Virus record (IMG/VR): IMGVR_UViG_3300043466_003331 | Location: 1 to 39,168 of that record | DNA length: 39,168 nucleotides | DNA from: a virus | Direction: 5' to 3' (one strand) | Part shown: positions 23,889 to 32,119 of the stretch, piece by piece | Layout: the number at the start of each line of letters is the position of its first letter | Numbering within the stretch: the first letter of the stretch is position 1 | Notes under the pieces: generated by a model | Databases searched by the model: none | What the model was told of the DNA's origin: nothing | The model's input: only the letters and a program-made list of their open reading frames with translations | Translations under genes and position numbers: made by a program

Positions 23889-26774
23889 TTAATGACGCAT
23901 TTGATTAATTCTCTTTAAAATTTCTTCTGCGGCATCTGCGGTATTTTGATTATCCCCCATTACGGTTGCAATAACTTGTTTCTTATTATTAAGGATGTCG
24001 TATATGATTCCTTCAATGCTGTTCTCAAATATTGGATAATAAACCAATACATTATTTTTTTGTCCGTATCTATATGCTCGGTCTTCCGCTTGAGCGTGGT
24101 CAGAGGGTAGGAACGATAAATCATTAAAGATTACTGCCTCCGCTGAGGTTAAAGTAATCCCAACACCGGCGGCTTTAATATTCCCCACAAACACTTTTAC
24201 TTTATCATTTTCTTGGAATTGGTCAACACTAAATTGTCTTTCATGTTTTGACATAGACCCATCAAGTTTAACTGCAGATTTACCAAAATGTTCCGTGATT
24301 TTATTTAATGAATCGGTAAAATTACAAAATATGATAACTTTTTTATCTTGTTCAATAATGTTTTCAGCAATCTCAATTGTTTGTGATATTTTTTCGTCGG
24401 CAATAATTTGACGAACTTTGGTTAATTTGGTAAATTGAACTGTAAGTGATTTTGATTCTTCAGGGTTTTTCTCATACCAATTGTAATAATCACCCATAAC
24501 TTCTTCATACATTTTTGATTTTAATCTCAAATATACGGGAGTAATAATCTTGTCTGGTAAATCTAAAACATTTTCTTTTAACCTCCTTAATGTAAGACCT
24601 GATGTTCGGTCTCGCAATTCTTCAAGATTTGATGCTCCTTGAACATTCCAAATCTTTCTTGGGCCAACTTTAAATTGAAAACCGGCACAATAACGAATAA
24701 CATATGCCATCCAATTTTTACTTACAGGGGAGTCAACCAAACTTAATAAGTTAAAATAATCTATTGGACGAGATGTCATAGGTGTACCGGTTAACAACCA
24801 TAATCTGTCAACACTTTTTGTAATGTCGTTAATTAGTTTTGTTCTCTGAGCTTGGGCGTTCTTAATGTAGTGAGCCTCATCAATAATAATCAAATCAAAT
24901 TTTGACATTAATATTAATGATTCATCTTTTTTCTTTGGGTCATGAAAATTTTTGATAATATCGTAATTAACAATAACAAAATCATCTTCAGTGCTAAATT
25001 GTTTTCCTTCTGAAATAAAAATACTTCGGTCTGAGTAATTTTCAATTTCTCTTTTCCAGTTTATTTTTAATGTTGCCGGACAAATAATTAAAATTTTCTT
25101 AGCTCCGGTTTCTAATGCTGCGATAATTGTTGATGTTGTGTTATGTGTAACAATTGCGTGTTCAGTTACATACAATTTATCGGGAGAATCAACTGAAATA
25201 CAAATAGCTTCACCCTTACCCTCAAATTTAATATCTTTAATATATCTACCGACTTTATATTTCTCGGGAGTGTTGTATAATTCGTATTTCCGTTTAAGTT
25301 TAAAAGGATTCATCCCCGATGGTAATTTTATATTAACTCTATAAGATTTTTTACCTTCTTTTTTTTCACCCTTATATGTGTAGTTAGTTTTTCTACTTTT
25401 TTTTCTTGCTATACCACCTAAACTATGAACAATTTCAATAACATCATCACACAATCTTTCTGATATTGTTGAAAATTCAGTACCTTCAAAATTCCCTTTT
25501 TTACCAATAGAACAAGTTCCATCGGTATCCATTAAACCTTTTAAAATTTCTAATCTATCATTAATTGATGAATATTTATATATAGTTGGGATAAATTTAT
25601 TATGTGAACCACAACCCATCAAATCTAATTTTTTTAAACTTTGAATTATTGGATTAGTATGTCCTGTTTTTTTTGTTAATCTATAACCATATTTTGAATT
25701 TTTGTTTTCCGTAATTTGTGAATTTTCAGGTAAAATAGATTTTATATAATTAACGATTTCAACATCCTCAGTTGTAAATGAAACTCCTTTTTGTGTTATA
25801 GACCCATCACCTAAAATCAACCCTAACAAATAAGGGTTTAATTCCAATTCGTTAGAATTAAATTCAATAGGTTTAACCATTGGTATTTGCCATTTGTTAT
25901 TACCTCCGGTTTCTTTATAATAAGTTTTAAATTTGTAATTTCTGTTAGAATTATTTTTATCCCCTAAAACTTCTAAAAATAATTCTTTATTCATCATTTG
26001 GTCAACAGATAAAACAATTTCTTTTTTATTACGAGAGTTTTTAGTGTTATGACCAAAACTTCTTGACCTAACAGAAAATAAATGTTCTTTACAAACTAAA
26101 ATAGAAACACCATCATTAAATGTTACTCGATACAAATCTTTAATTCCTTGTGGATAAACCCCACGAACATTACATTTTTTACCATCGCTACCAATTACTT
26201 CATCACCAATTTTTAAATCTCCAATTCTTTTTCTACCATATGGGGTAAATACTTTATTCTCAACAAATTCCGCTTTTCCCAAACCCATATCATCCGCTAA
26301 AATAAACTTTTTATTTTCAACTAATTTTTGGATTGCTTCTTTTTGGTGTTCAAGAGGAGGACGGTTAGAATATTTAGAATAATCAATAACCACATCCTTA
26401 ACCGTATTATCTTTGATGATTGCTGCTTTTGGTAACCAAAAGTGGTGTAGTTCCTCGGTTTCAAATACTTTACCCCAAATATGAAACGCTTTGTCTTTAT
26501 CACATAATAATTTCTCAACCCAAACTTTTGTTGGTATTTCGGTGTATAATTTATCGTCAGCTAATTTTTGAGCAAAATATGCGTCAAGTATTACCCATTT
26601 TTTTGCGACTTTGGGTTGTTTATCGTGATTATTGATAATGTATTCTGACTGACTTCTAGTTGGATAAAACTTTTTATTTAATTGTGATTTTCGTTTTAAT
26701 TCGAGGATATAATTGTTTGCTCCTTGATATTCTTCCAATAGTGTCAACGCTTTCGATTCTAGACTTATATTCAT
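23889..26774 (-). CDS. SNF2-family helicase/translocase interrupted by an intein
   Basis: 961 residues. The ATPase is split in Walker A (LADDMGLGK then TTSTIIAAL) by a 378-residue intein (168-545). Spliced, the host protein would be about 583 residues: an N-terminal domain (1-135), a Q-like region PLEHQKEAI, Walker A, ICPATLKINW, DEAH box (LIIIDEAHYIKN), LTGTPMTSRP and the C-terminal lobe with VDQFQENDKVKVFVGNIKAAGVGITLT and QAEDRAYRYGQK. This is an SNF2/SMARCAL1-like ATPase that remodels or reanneals forked DNA; T4 UvsW fills a similar role with a different family. It would act in replication or recombination. No exact TATTTATN motif precedes it (nearest TTATTTAC). The family is certain, the function inferred. 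Confidence 0.93.
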   Translation of the reverse strand: MNISLESKALTLLEEYQGANNYILELKRKSQLNKKFYPTRSQSEYIINNHDKQPKVAKKWVILDAYFAQKLADDKLYTEIPTKVWVEKLLCDKDKAFHIWGKVFETEELHHFWLPKAAIIKDNTVKDVVIDYSKYSNRPPLEHQKEAIQKLVENKKFILADDMGLGKAEFVENKVFTPYGRKRIGDLKIGDEVIGSDGKKCNVRGVYPQGIKDLYRVTFNDGVSILVCKEHLFSVRSRSFGHNTKNSRNKKEIVLSVDQMMNKELFLEVLGDKNNSNRNYKFKTYYKETGGNNKWQIPMVKPIEFNSNELELNPYLLGLILGDGSITQKGVSFTTEDVEIVNYIKSILPENSQITENKNSKYGYRLTKKTGHTNPIIQSLKKLDLMGCGSHNKFIPTIYKYSSINDRLEILKGLMDTDGTCSIGKKGNFEGTEFSTISERLCDDVIEIVHSLGGIARKKSRKTNYTYKGEKKEGKKSYRVNIKLPSGMNPFKLKRKYELYNTPEKYKVGRYIKDIKFEGKGEAICISVDSPDKLYVTEHAIVTHNTTSTIIAALETGAKKILIICPATLKINWKREIENYSDRSIFISEGKQFSTEDDFVIVNYDIIKNFHDPKKKDESLILMSKFDLIIIDEAHYIKNAQAQRTKLINDITKSVDRLWLLTGTPMTSRPIDYFNLLSLVDSPVSKNWMAYVIRYCAGFQFKVGPRKIWNVQGASNLEELRDRTSGLTLRRLKENVLDLPDKIITPVYLRLKSKMYEEVMGDYYNWYEKNPEESKSLTVQFTKLTKVRQIIADEKISQTIEIAENIIEQDKKVIIFCNFTDSLNKITEHFGKSAVKLDGSMSKHERQFSVDQFQENDKVKVFVGNIKAAGVGITLTSAEAVIFNDLSFLPSDHAQAEDRAYRYGQKNNVLVYYPIFENSIEGIIYDILNNKKQVIATVMGDNQNTADAAEEILKRINQMRH
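25140..26273 (-). mobile_element. Intein with LAGLIDADG homing endonuclease in the helicase Walker A motif
   Basis: Residues 168-545 of the helicase. The N-terminal splice block reads AEFVENKVFTPYGRKRIGDL, so residue 1 is Ala instead of Cys or Ser. Block B reads LVCKEHLFSV. The C-terminal block reads YVTEHAIVTHN with Thr as the +1 residue. The homing endonuclease has both motifs, LLGLILGDGS (about 316-325) and LKGLMDTDGT (411-420). The insertion lies exactly between Lys and Thr of GLGKT, a favoured intein site. An Ala1 intein would skip the first acyl shift, with Thr+1 attacking directly. The endonuclease looks intact. Confidence 0.9.
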
Positions 26775-26813
26775 CTATACAAAATATTTAGTTAAATATA
26801 GTAAATAACTGAG

Positions 26814-26821
26814 TATTTATC
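26814..26821 (+). promoter_or_regulatory. Phage promoter-type motif TATTTATC
   Basis: TATTTATC, 5 nt (AATAT) before the ATG at 26827. It heads a long plus-strand operon. Confidence 0.5.
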
Positions 26822-26826
26822 AATAT

Positions 26827-27150
26827 ATGAAAATGAATCAACGACAATTAGAGAAAATGATAGGTAAAATGATGAATGTCATTAAGCCAAATGGAGTATC
26901 AAATATTGATTTCAAATTAAGACCTATGGATTTGGTGGGTAATTCTTATAATATGTCTATAACTTATATTGTTCCTGATGATAATATAATGTTAAGAGGT
27001 TTTACTACGGGAAGTCTTGGGGATAGAACTAGAGAACAATGGAATCATGAGATTAGTAAGACAATAAGCGACTATTTTGATGTTGAGGTAATAATAGGTA
27101 GTTCCGGAGTAAGTTCGGAATCATATCATAATAGATTAAAACAATATTAA
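26827..27150 (+). CDS. Small protein of unknown function heading an operon
   Basis: 107 residues: an N-terminal helix (MKMNQRQLEKMIGKMMNVI) followed by alternating strands (NIDFKLRPMDLVGNSYNMSI, IMLRGFTTGSLG) and a C-terminal helix-strand-helix. No family is recognised. The N-terminal helix is slightly like the leader peptides of the later genes but has no clear (I/L)-x-Glu. It opens a plus-strand operon that leads, one base later, into the gp14-like gene. Its leader would be very short because the promoter motif is only 5 nt upstream. Confidence 0.65.
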   Translation: MKMNQRQLEKMIGKMMNVIKPNGVSNIDFKLRPMDLVGNSYNMSITYIVPDDNIMLRGFTTGSLGDRTREQWNHEISKTISDYFDVEVIIGSSGVSSESYHNRLKQY

Positions 27151-27151
27151 T

Positions 27152-27664
27152 ATGCAAAAATTAGTTCCAATAACAAGATTAGGTAAGTTCTTCGGAGCGG
27201 AGGATTACTCATTAGACATTGAAATGGGAAGGCAATGGTTAGAAGGGGATATGAATTTTACCGTTATTCTGTATCGTGTTGATAGATATAAGACGAAGAA
27301 GGATGATGTGTATGGTGAGGTTGTTAAAGACGGAATCCAATTTTTGGCTCCGGTTGAATTACAAGGATTAGTTCAAGTAATGGCTCCAACTCCAAAATTA
27401 TTAGGTAATTCAAAAGTTGGAATACATGAGCCAGGAAATATGAAGTTTTCAATCTATCAAAAAACTCTTGATGACTTGGGTGTTGAAATATTTCAAGGAG
27501 ATTATTTTGGTTATTACGAAACTGAAGACCGAGTTAGATATTATGTGGTGAGTGATGACGGATATGTTGTTTCGGATAACCGCCACTCGTATGGTGGTTA
27601 TAAACCGTTCTATAGAACAATCACTGCAACTTATGTAAGTGAAAACGAATTTAGAGGAATATAA
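27152..27664 (+). CDS. Putative neck/connector protein (T4 gp14-like)
   Basis: 170 residues. The order of segments resembles gp14: a YRVDRYKTKKDDVYGEVVKD strand-turn (compare the 'VPR..V..D.IFGED' segment of T4 gp14), FSIYQKTLDDLGVEIFQGDYF, then YYVVSDD and KPFYRTITATYV. gp14 forms part of the neck, next to gp13 and gp15, and candidates for both are in this window. It starts one base after the preceding gene and its stop overlaps the next start by one base, so translation is coupled. Confidence in the gp14 name is modest; a structural role is likely. Confidence 0.5.
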   Translation: MQKLVPITRLGKFFGAEDYSLDIEMGRQWLEGDMNFTVILYRVDRYKTKKDDVYGEVVKDGIQFLAPVELQGLVQVMAPTPKLLGNSKVGIHEPGNMKFSIYQKTLDDLGVEIFQGDYFGYYETEDRVRYYVVSDDGYVVSDNRHSYGGYKPFYRTITATYVSENEFRGI

Positions 27665-28053
27665 TGAAATACGTAATAACTGAAAGTAAATTATTTAAAG
27701 CCATCTATCAGTATATTGATGAGTATTACGATATGGATAAAATTGATTTTTTCAATCCGGAAACATATGATGAAGATGAAGAGATAGATAAGGAAAATCC
27801 GCATATTATTGAGTTTTATAATAAAGAATATGATGGTGATTATGATGAAAATGGGATGGTATTTATTTATATAGTAAAAGAATATTATGAAGATAGACCT
27901 GATAGTCAGTCTTTTAGAAAAAAAACACCAATTTTAATTGTTAATAATTATGAAAAATTAGAAACAATGTTTGGTGAATATTGGAAAGAACCTTTTAAAA
28001 AATGGTTTAAAGATAAATTCAAATTACCAGTTAAAACAATTGTAGCGGATTAA
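27664..28053 (+). CDS. Acidic small protein, tandem paralogue 1, with head-targeting-like leader
   Basis: 129 residues, strongly acidic in the middle (DEDEEIDKENPHIIEF). It is a paralogue of the next gene: both share MKY(V/I)I(T/P)E(S/T)KL(F/Y)KAI at the start, a (I/V)KEYYE or SKEYYE segment, and FGEYWKEP(F/M)K(K/E)WF followed by LPV at the end. The leader contains Ile-Thr-Glu. No known family. The acidic surface recalls DNA-mimic or anti-restriction proteins, but that is only a guess. It overlaps the upstream and downstream genes by one base each (TAATG). Confidence 0.7.
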   Translation: MKYVITESKLFKAIYQYIDEYYDMDKIDFFNPETYDEDEEIDKENPHIIEFYNKEYDGDYDENGMVFIYIVKEYYEDRPDSQSFRKKTPILIVNNYEKLETMFGEYWKEPFKKWFKDKFKLPVKTIVAD

Positions 28054-28448
28054 TGAAATACATAATACCTGAAACAAAATTATATAAAGCGATTTATGAG
28101 TTCATAGATGACAAGTATTCATCTAAGGATATACAATATATTTATGGAACCGGATATGACCCATACGAAGATGAAAATTTTAATGATGAAAATTTCAGAA
28201 TATTTTACGAAGGTGAATGGGGAGGAGAAGATTATACTGATATTCTTTTTTGGTATTATTCCAAAGAGTATTATGAAGGAGAGCCAAATTCTGAAGTTTG
28301 GATGGAAGATGCACCAATATTGTCAGTATCCACAGATGATTATTGGAGTATGGATGGTTTATTCGGTGAATATTGGAAAGAACCTATGAAAGAATGGTTT
28401 GAAAATAAATTTAATTTACCCGTAACAACGGTAACAGATGACCAATAA
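28053..28448 (+). CDS. Acidic small protein, tandem paralogue 2, with head-targeting-like leader
   Basis: 131 residues, tandem duplicate of the preceding gene with the same leader (MKYIIPETKLYKAI, containing Ile-Pro-Glu) and the same C-terminal motif FGEYWKEPMKEWF. The centre is diverged and acidic (DPYEDENFNDENF, GEWGGEDYTDILFW). Two copies side by side suggest either a heterodimer or dosage. Function unknown; the leader suggests packaging in the head. Confidence 0.7.
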   Translation: MKYIIPETKLYKAIYEFIDDKYSSKDIQYIYGTGYDPYEDENFNDENFRIFYEGEWGGEDYTDILFWYYSKEYYEGEPNSEVWMEDAPILSVSTDDYWSMDGLFGEYWKEPMKEWFENKFNLPVTTVTDDQ

Positions 28449-28451
28449 CCA

Positions 28452-28985
28452 ATGAAAGTATTAGTATTAGAATCACAAATAAGACGAATTTTTGAAACTA
28501 TCACAGATGGTAAAGTAATCTGTGATGAGTGTGGTTGGTCATGGGATTTATCTGATGGAGGAAACGACCCATATATATGTCACAAGTGTGGTCACGACAA
28601 TGAAGAAAAGGAATATATTGGAAAAAAAATAATGTTATATTATAATTTACATAAACATACTTTTTCAATTATCTATAAAGGTCGTGTCGTAATTCATGCG
28701 GATTATGTTAAACTTAAAGATGTTGAGTTCCGAGTTAGACCGGGAGGTAGGGAAAAAGTAATAAAAGAAAAAAGAAAGAATGTTCATTCATTTGTTATTG
28801 GAACACTAATCGATTATTGTAAATATCCTTGTCAGGATATCCCTAATGAACCAAATAATAATATTGTTACTTATAATCCGTATAAATATGACTCTTATGT
28901 TATGAAAGACACTGAAGAACCGATTTATCGGGCTGATGAAGTGGATATGATAAACTTAAAAAATAAGATATTTATAATAAATTAA
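28452..28985 (+). CDS. Zinc-ribbon protein with head-targeting-like leader
   Basis: 177 residues. A leader MKVLVLESQIRRIF (Val-Leu-Glu) is followed directly by a zinc ribbon: CDEC (Cys24, Cys27), WSWDLSDGG, and CHKC (Cys43, Cys46). The remaining 120 residues form an alpha/beta domain with a basic patch (RPGGREKVIKEKRKN, about 96-110) and no recognised family. A zinc ribbon plus basic patch suggests nucleic acid binding. It starts 3 nt after the preceding stop, and its 3' end holds a promoter-type motif for the next gene. Confidence 0.7.
   Translation: MKVLVLESQIRRIFETITDGKVICDECGWSWDLSDGGNDPYICHKCGHDNEEKEYIGKKIMLYYNLHKHTFSIIYKGRVVIHADYVKLKDVEFRVRPGGREKVIKEKRKNVHSFVIGTLIDYCKYPCQDIPNEPNNNIVTYNPYKYDSYVMKDTEEPIYRADEVDMINLKNKIFIIN
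28969..28976 (+). promoter_or_regulatory. Phage promoter-type motif TATTTATA inside a gene end
   Basis: TATTTATA within the last codons of the zinc-ribbon gene, 18 nt before the ATG at 28995. Confidence 0.4.
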
Positions 28986-28994
28986 TTCCCAAAA

Positions 28995-30791
28995 ATGAAA
29001 TTATTAAAAGCACTTAACGAAAATATATTACTTGAAGTTTCTGAGAAACTTAAAAATCAATTATATAATAAATTTAAAGACGAAACTTCTGAGGATAAAG
29101 AAGTGGTTATGTCATATATTGATATGTTTGATAGATTTAAAGAAAGTTTACCATCAAACAAAAGGGACATTACTAAATATTCATATAAAGAATTAAAATC
29201 TTTTATTGATGATAAAAGATTTACCAAGCAAGTGAATGATATTTTTAATAAATTCAAGAAAAAAGAAAAAGGTATTGAAAATGTTGCTCTTAAAAAGGTT
29301 ATTAAGAAATTTTTGGAGATTCAATCTGAATTACCAAAAGAATATCAAGATATTGAAAAATTTAATTATCTTCAATTAATTAAGTTAATTGAAAAGGGTT
29401 ATGTTTCATTATTAAATAAAAAAATGGTGGAAAAATTTACAACAGAAAATCCTAATTTAACTTCTGACCAAATTTTATTTTACATAACAAATTACTTAGA
29501 TAATTTTGATTTAATACCACTTGAAACTAAAGGAATTGATAAAATGTCTTTTTCTGAATTAGAACATTTATTGGATGGTTTAGAAGGTAAAAAAGATGCT
29601 AGTGACAAGACAAAAGAAGATATTGAAGATATTGATTTGAAATATGACCAAAATAACCTTAAAATCTTTGCTCCTAAAACTAAAGACCAATGTATTCGTT
29701 TGAAGAATGGTCGTGGGTGGTGTACAAGTCGTGAAGGTAGTGGTAATATGTATTACAATTATAGATTGGGTCATGAACGAACTCTTTATTATGTAATTGA
29801 TGAAGATAAAAAATATGATGATTTAAATTTTGCGGTCGTAATTCTTGTTGACCCGGACGGAAGAATGGCGTTAGCCGACAAATCCAACTCAGGAAGATAT
29901 GCAGGTAGCACTAATTTACCTTGGAGTGAGATTGTAGATAAAGTTCCGAAACTTGAAGGATTACAAGATATTTTCAAACCAATACCGTTAACACAAGAAG
30001 AAAGAGAATTAATTAACACGGTTAAAAATGCTCGAGTTGGAGATAATCCAATGGAATCTTTTGAAAATCCACAACAAGTTGAGATGTGGTTAGAATATAA
30101 TAGTCCAAAATTAAGTGATGTTCAATATTCAAATTTAATTCCAAATTTGAAAAAGAAATATATTGCGTTAGGAATGGATTTAACACCAGCGATGATTTCG
30201 TCTTCAGAACCTGAAGTGTTAAAGTATTACATGTCGAAGAAAATTGACTCTCTTAAAAATAAAAGTGCTGATAGTTTATCTTCAACTGACATCGCATTAC
30301 TTAACACCCCAATGTTGAAAAAACTTAAGGATGAGTTAAAACCAAAATTAGCAAAAACTTTAACAACAAGTGGAGATAAATTAATTATTGATGATTTTGA
30401 AAGAGGTGCCTCGGGTAAATTTATTTCACTTTATGGGTTAGATGATTTATTTAGAAATTTACCGGAAACACTTAAAGAATTACAAATTCAAAATAAAAAT
30501 AATAAAGGAATGATTATAAACATTCCAAGTGAAATAGGTAGATTCAAAGAATTAAATATGATTATGTTAGATAATTGTATTAACTCAATCCCCGATACGG
30601 TTTGTGAATTACCCAAATTAAAATTTTTAGCATTAATTAACAACGAACAATTAACATCAATACCTAATTGTGTTTCTAACTTACCATCATTATTATTCCT
30701 TAATTTAAAAGGAAGTCCTAATGCTGAAGTTCCTCAATCAATTGAAGAAAAAGGGACTGACATGGGTGGTGGAATGTGGGATTTACATTAA
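28995..30791 (+). CDS. Multi-domain protein with leucine-rich repeats and head-targeting-like leader
   Basis: 598 residues. The leader MKLLKALNENILLEV contains Leu-Asn-Glu. Residues about 15-200 are helical with three repeated 'F-x-Y/S-(K/L)-x-L' elements (KYSYKELKSFI, KFNYLQLIKLI, KMSFSELEHLL). Residues about 220-310 hold a domain around GRGWCTSREGSGNMYYNYRL and TLYYVIDE, a motif I associate with large phage proteins of unknown role. Residues about 489-585 are leucine-rich repeats (LPETLKELQIQN, FKELNMIMLDN, LPKLKFLALINN, LPSLLFLNLKG), a protein-binding scaffold. It may be an injected or host-interaction protein; that is inference. It is co-oriented with the gp15-like gene 12 nt later. Confidence 0.75.
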   Translation: MKLLKALNENILLEVSEKLKNQLYNKFKDETSEDKEVVMSYIDMFDRFKESLPSNKRDITKYSYKELKSFIDDKRFTKQVNDIFNKFKKKEKGIENVALKKVIKKFLEIQSELPKEYQDIEKFNYLQLIKLIEKGYVSLLNKKMVEKFTTENPNLTSDQILFYITNYLDNFDLIPLETKGIDKMSFSELEHLLDGLEGKKDASDKTKEDIEDIDLKYDQNNLKIFAPKTKDQCIRLKNGRGWCTSREGSGNMYYNYRLGHERTLYYVIDEDKKYDDLNFAVVILVDPDGRMALADKSNSGRYAGSTNLPWSEIVDKVPKLEGLQDIFKPIPLTQEERELINTVKNARVGDNPMESFENPQQVEMWLEYNSPKLSDVQYSNLIPNLKKKYIALGMDLTPAMISSSEPEVLKYYMSKKIDSLKNKSADSLSSTDIALLNTPMLKKLKDELKPKLAKTLTTSGDKLIIDDFERGASGKFISLYGLDDLFRNLPETLKELQIQNKNNKGMIINIPSEIGRFKELNMIMLDNCINSIPDTVCELPKLKFLALINNEQLTSIPNCVSNLPSLLFLNLKGSPNAEVPQSIEEKGTDMGGGMWDLH

Positions 30792-30803
30792 AAAATATAT
30801 AAA

Positions 30804-31841
30804 ATGCCATTACCAAAAAAAGTTATACCAACATTACCGTTAGTCCCAAAAAAAACTTTATCAGCAAGAAGAGAAGAGTTATTACAATACATTAAAGAAG
30901 ACGGGACTTATTTACCTAAATCGGTATTACATGCTGATTTGGATAGAGGCATGTTGGATTTTGTTAAAAACGATTTAAAAGTTGTTAGTGAAGGTGAAGT
31001 AATACCAATGGTTGATATTATCATAACAACACAAAACTGGTCTCAATATGTGGAAACAGCTTTATTTGTTGATTTAGATTATAACCCTTCACCACCCTTT
31101 ATTACAGTGGTTAGACAACCTGAAGTTAAGTTTGGAACAAATCCTTCATTACAATATACCATACCGGATAGAAAACAATTTTATTACGCATCGGTTCCAA
31201 CTTGGAATGGAAACGAACAAGGTATGGACATTTACACAATACCTCAACCGGTTCCGGTTGATATTAATTATAGTGTTAAAATTATTTGTAATCGAATGAG
31301 AGAACTTAATCAGTTGAATAAAGTGGTTATGCAGAAGTTTTCATCAAGACAAGCATATACTTTTATTAAAGGACAATATGTCCCAATAATATTAAATAAT
31401 ATTTCTGACGAATCTCAAATGAATTTAGATTCAAGAAAATACTATATTCAAAATTATGATTTTACTATGTTGGGTTATTTAATTGATGAAGAGGAGTTTG
31501 AAGTTAAACCCGCCATTGCAAGAGTTACTCAACTTATGGAACTTACAGGAACCGGAAATACAAAAAGAGAAAAATATCCAAAAAATCCAAACCAATTTTT
31601 GGAGAATTATTTATTTATAGTTGGAAATGATACATTAAGTGATATTGTGGCTTACACCGCAAATTTATCTTTTACAAATTCGACAAATGTTGAAACTTAT
31701 GATGTATTCATAAATGATGATTATTTTGGGACTGATGTTCAAAATATTCAAATCACAACAAACGATGTTTTAAGAATTGATGTTATTAAAATTGATGACT
31801 CATTAGAGTCAACTATTCAGTTTGAAAACACACTTGTTTAA
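30804..31841 (+). CDS. Putative tail completion/sheath stabiliser (T4 gp15-like)
   Basis: 345 residues. The central part, a Pro-rich turn then VPVDINYSVKIICNRMRELNQLNKVVMQKF ('IPQPVPVDINYS' region, about 150-180), is laid out like gp15: a strand, then a helix 'MR.LNQ.....', then PIILNNISDES and NYDFTMLGYLIDEEEF. gp15 caps the tail tube and anchors the last sheath ring, and it lies just upstream of the sheath gene in T4, as here. The first 25 residues are Pro/Lys-rich and the last 70 form an extra beta domain not known from T4. The name is a moderate-confidence inference from order and pattern. Confidence 0.5.
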   Translation: MPLPKKVIPTLPLVPKKTLSARREELLQYIKEDGTYLPKSVLHADLDRGMLDFVKNDLKVVSEGEVIPMVDIIITTQNWSQYVETALFVDLDYNPSPPFITVVRQPEVKFGTNPSLQYTIPDRKQFYYASVPTWNGNEQGMDIYTIPQPVPVDINYSVKIICNRMRELNQLNKVVMQKFSSRQAYTFIKGQYVPIILNNISDESQMNLDSRKYYIQNYDFTMLGYLIDEEEFEVKPAIARVTQLMELTGTGNTKREKYPKNPNQFLENYLFIVGNDTLSDIVAYTANLSFTNSTNVETYDVFINDDYFGTDVQNIQITTNDVLRIDVIKIDDSLESTIQFENTLV

Positions 31842-31999
31842 TTCTCACCGTATATATCTTTCTTTTCTTTACAATTATCTACAATTAATTTTTCTAAAAA
31901 TTTATACATTTTAAACCCCCGTTTTTCACAATACTTTTTTAGTATCTCGTGGATGGCGGGGTCTATTTTAATATTCTTAATTTCTTTTGTTTGTTTCAT
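31838..31999 (-). CDS. Small ribbon-helix-helix-type protein between structural genes
   Basis: 53 residues starting MKQTKEIKNIKIDPAIHEIL. The strand (IKNIKI), a DPAIHEILKKYCEKRG helix and a KMYKFLEKLIVDNC helix fit a CopG/Arc-type fold. A GTG ten codons upstream gives a longer frame, but the ATG at 31997-31999 follows the TATTTATA motif at 32034-32041 by 34 nt and gives the compact domain. It is inserted on the opposite strand between gp15-like and sheath genes and overlaps the former by 4 nt. It may be a regulator of the divergent sheath promoter; this is inference. Confidence 0.6.
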   Translation of the reverse strand: MKQTKEIKNIKIDPAIHEILKKYCEKRGFKMYKFLEKLIVDNCKEKKDIYGEN

Positions 32000-32033
32000 A
32001 GGTAGAAAAAAGGTAGAATTTATTCTCACTCTT

Positions 32034-32041
32034 TATAAATA
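32034..32041 (-). promoter_or_regulatory. Phage promoter-type motif TATTTATA (minus)
   Basis: TATTTATA on the minus strand, 34 nt before the ATG at 31999, back to back with the sheath promoter motif. Confidence 0.45.
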
Positions 32042-32078
32042 GATATTCAAAAGTAAAGTTTTTTCGCTATTTGTTGAA

Positions 32079-32086
32079 TATTTATC
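32079..32086 (+). promoter_or_regulatory. Phage promoter-type motif TATTTATC before the sheath gene
   Basis: TATTTATC, 33 nt before the ATG at 32120. A structural gene behind this motif supports a late promoter reading. Confidence 0.5.
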
Positions 32087-32119
32087 TATAAAATAAATCT
32101 ACAATAGAATAATTAGATA

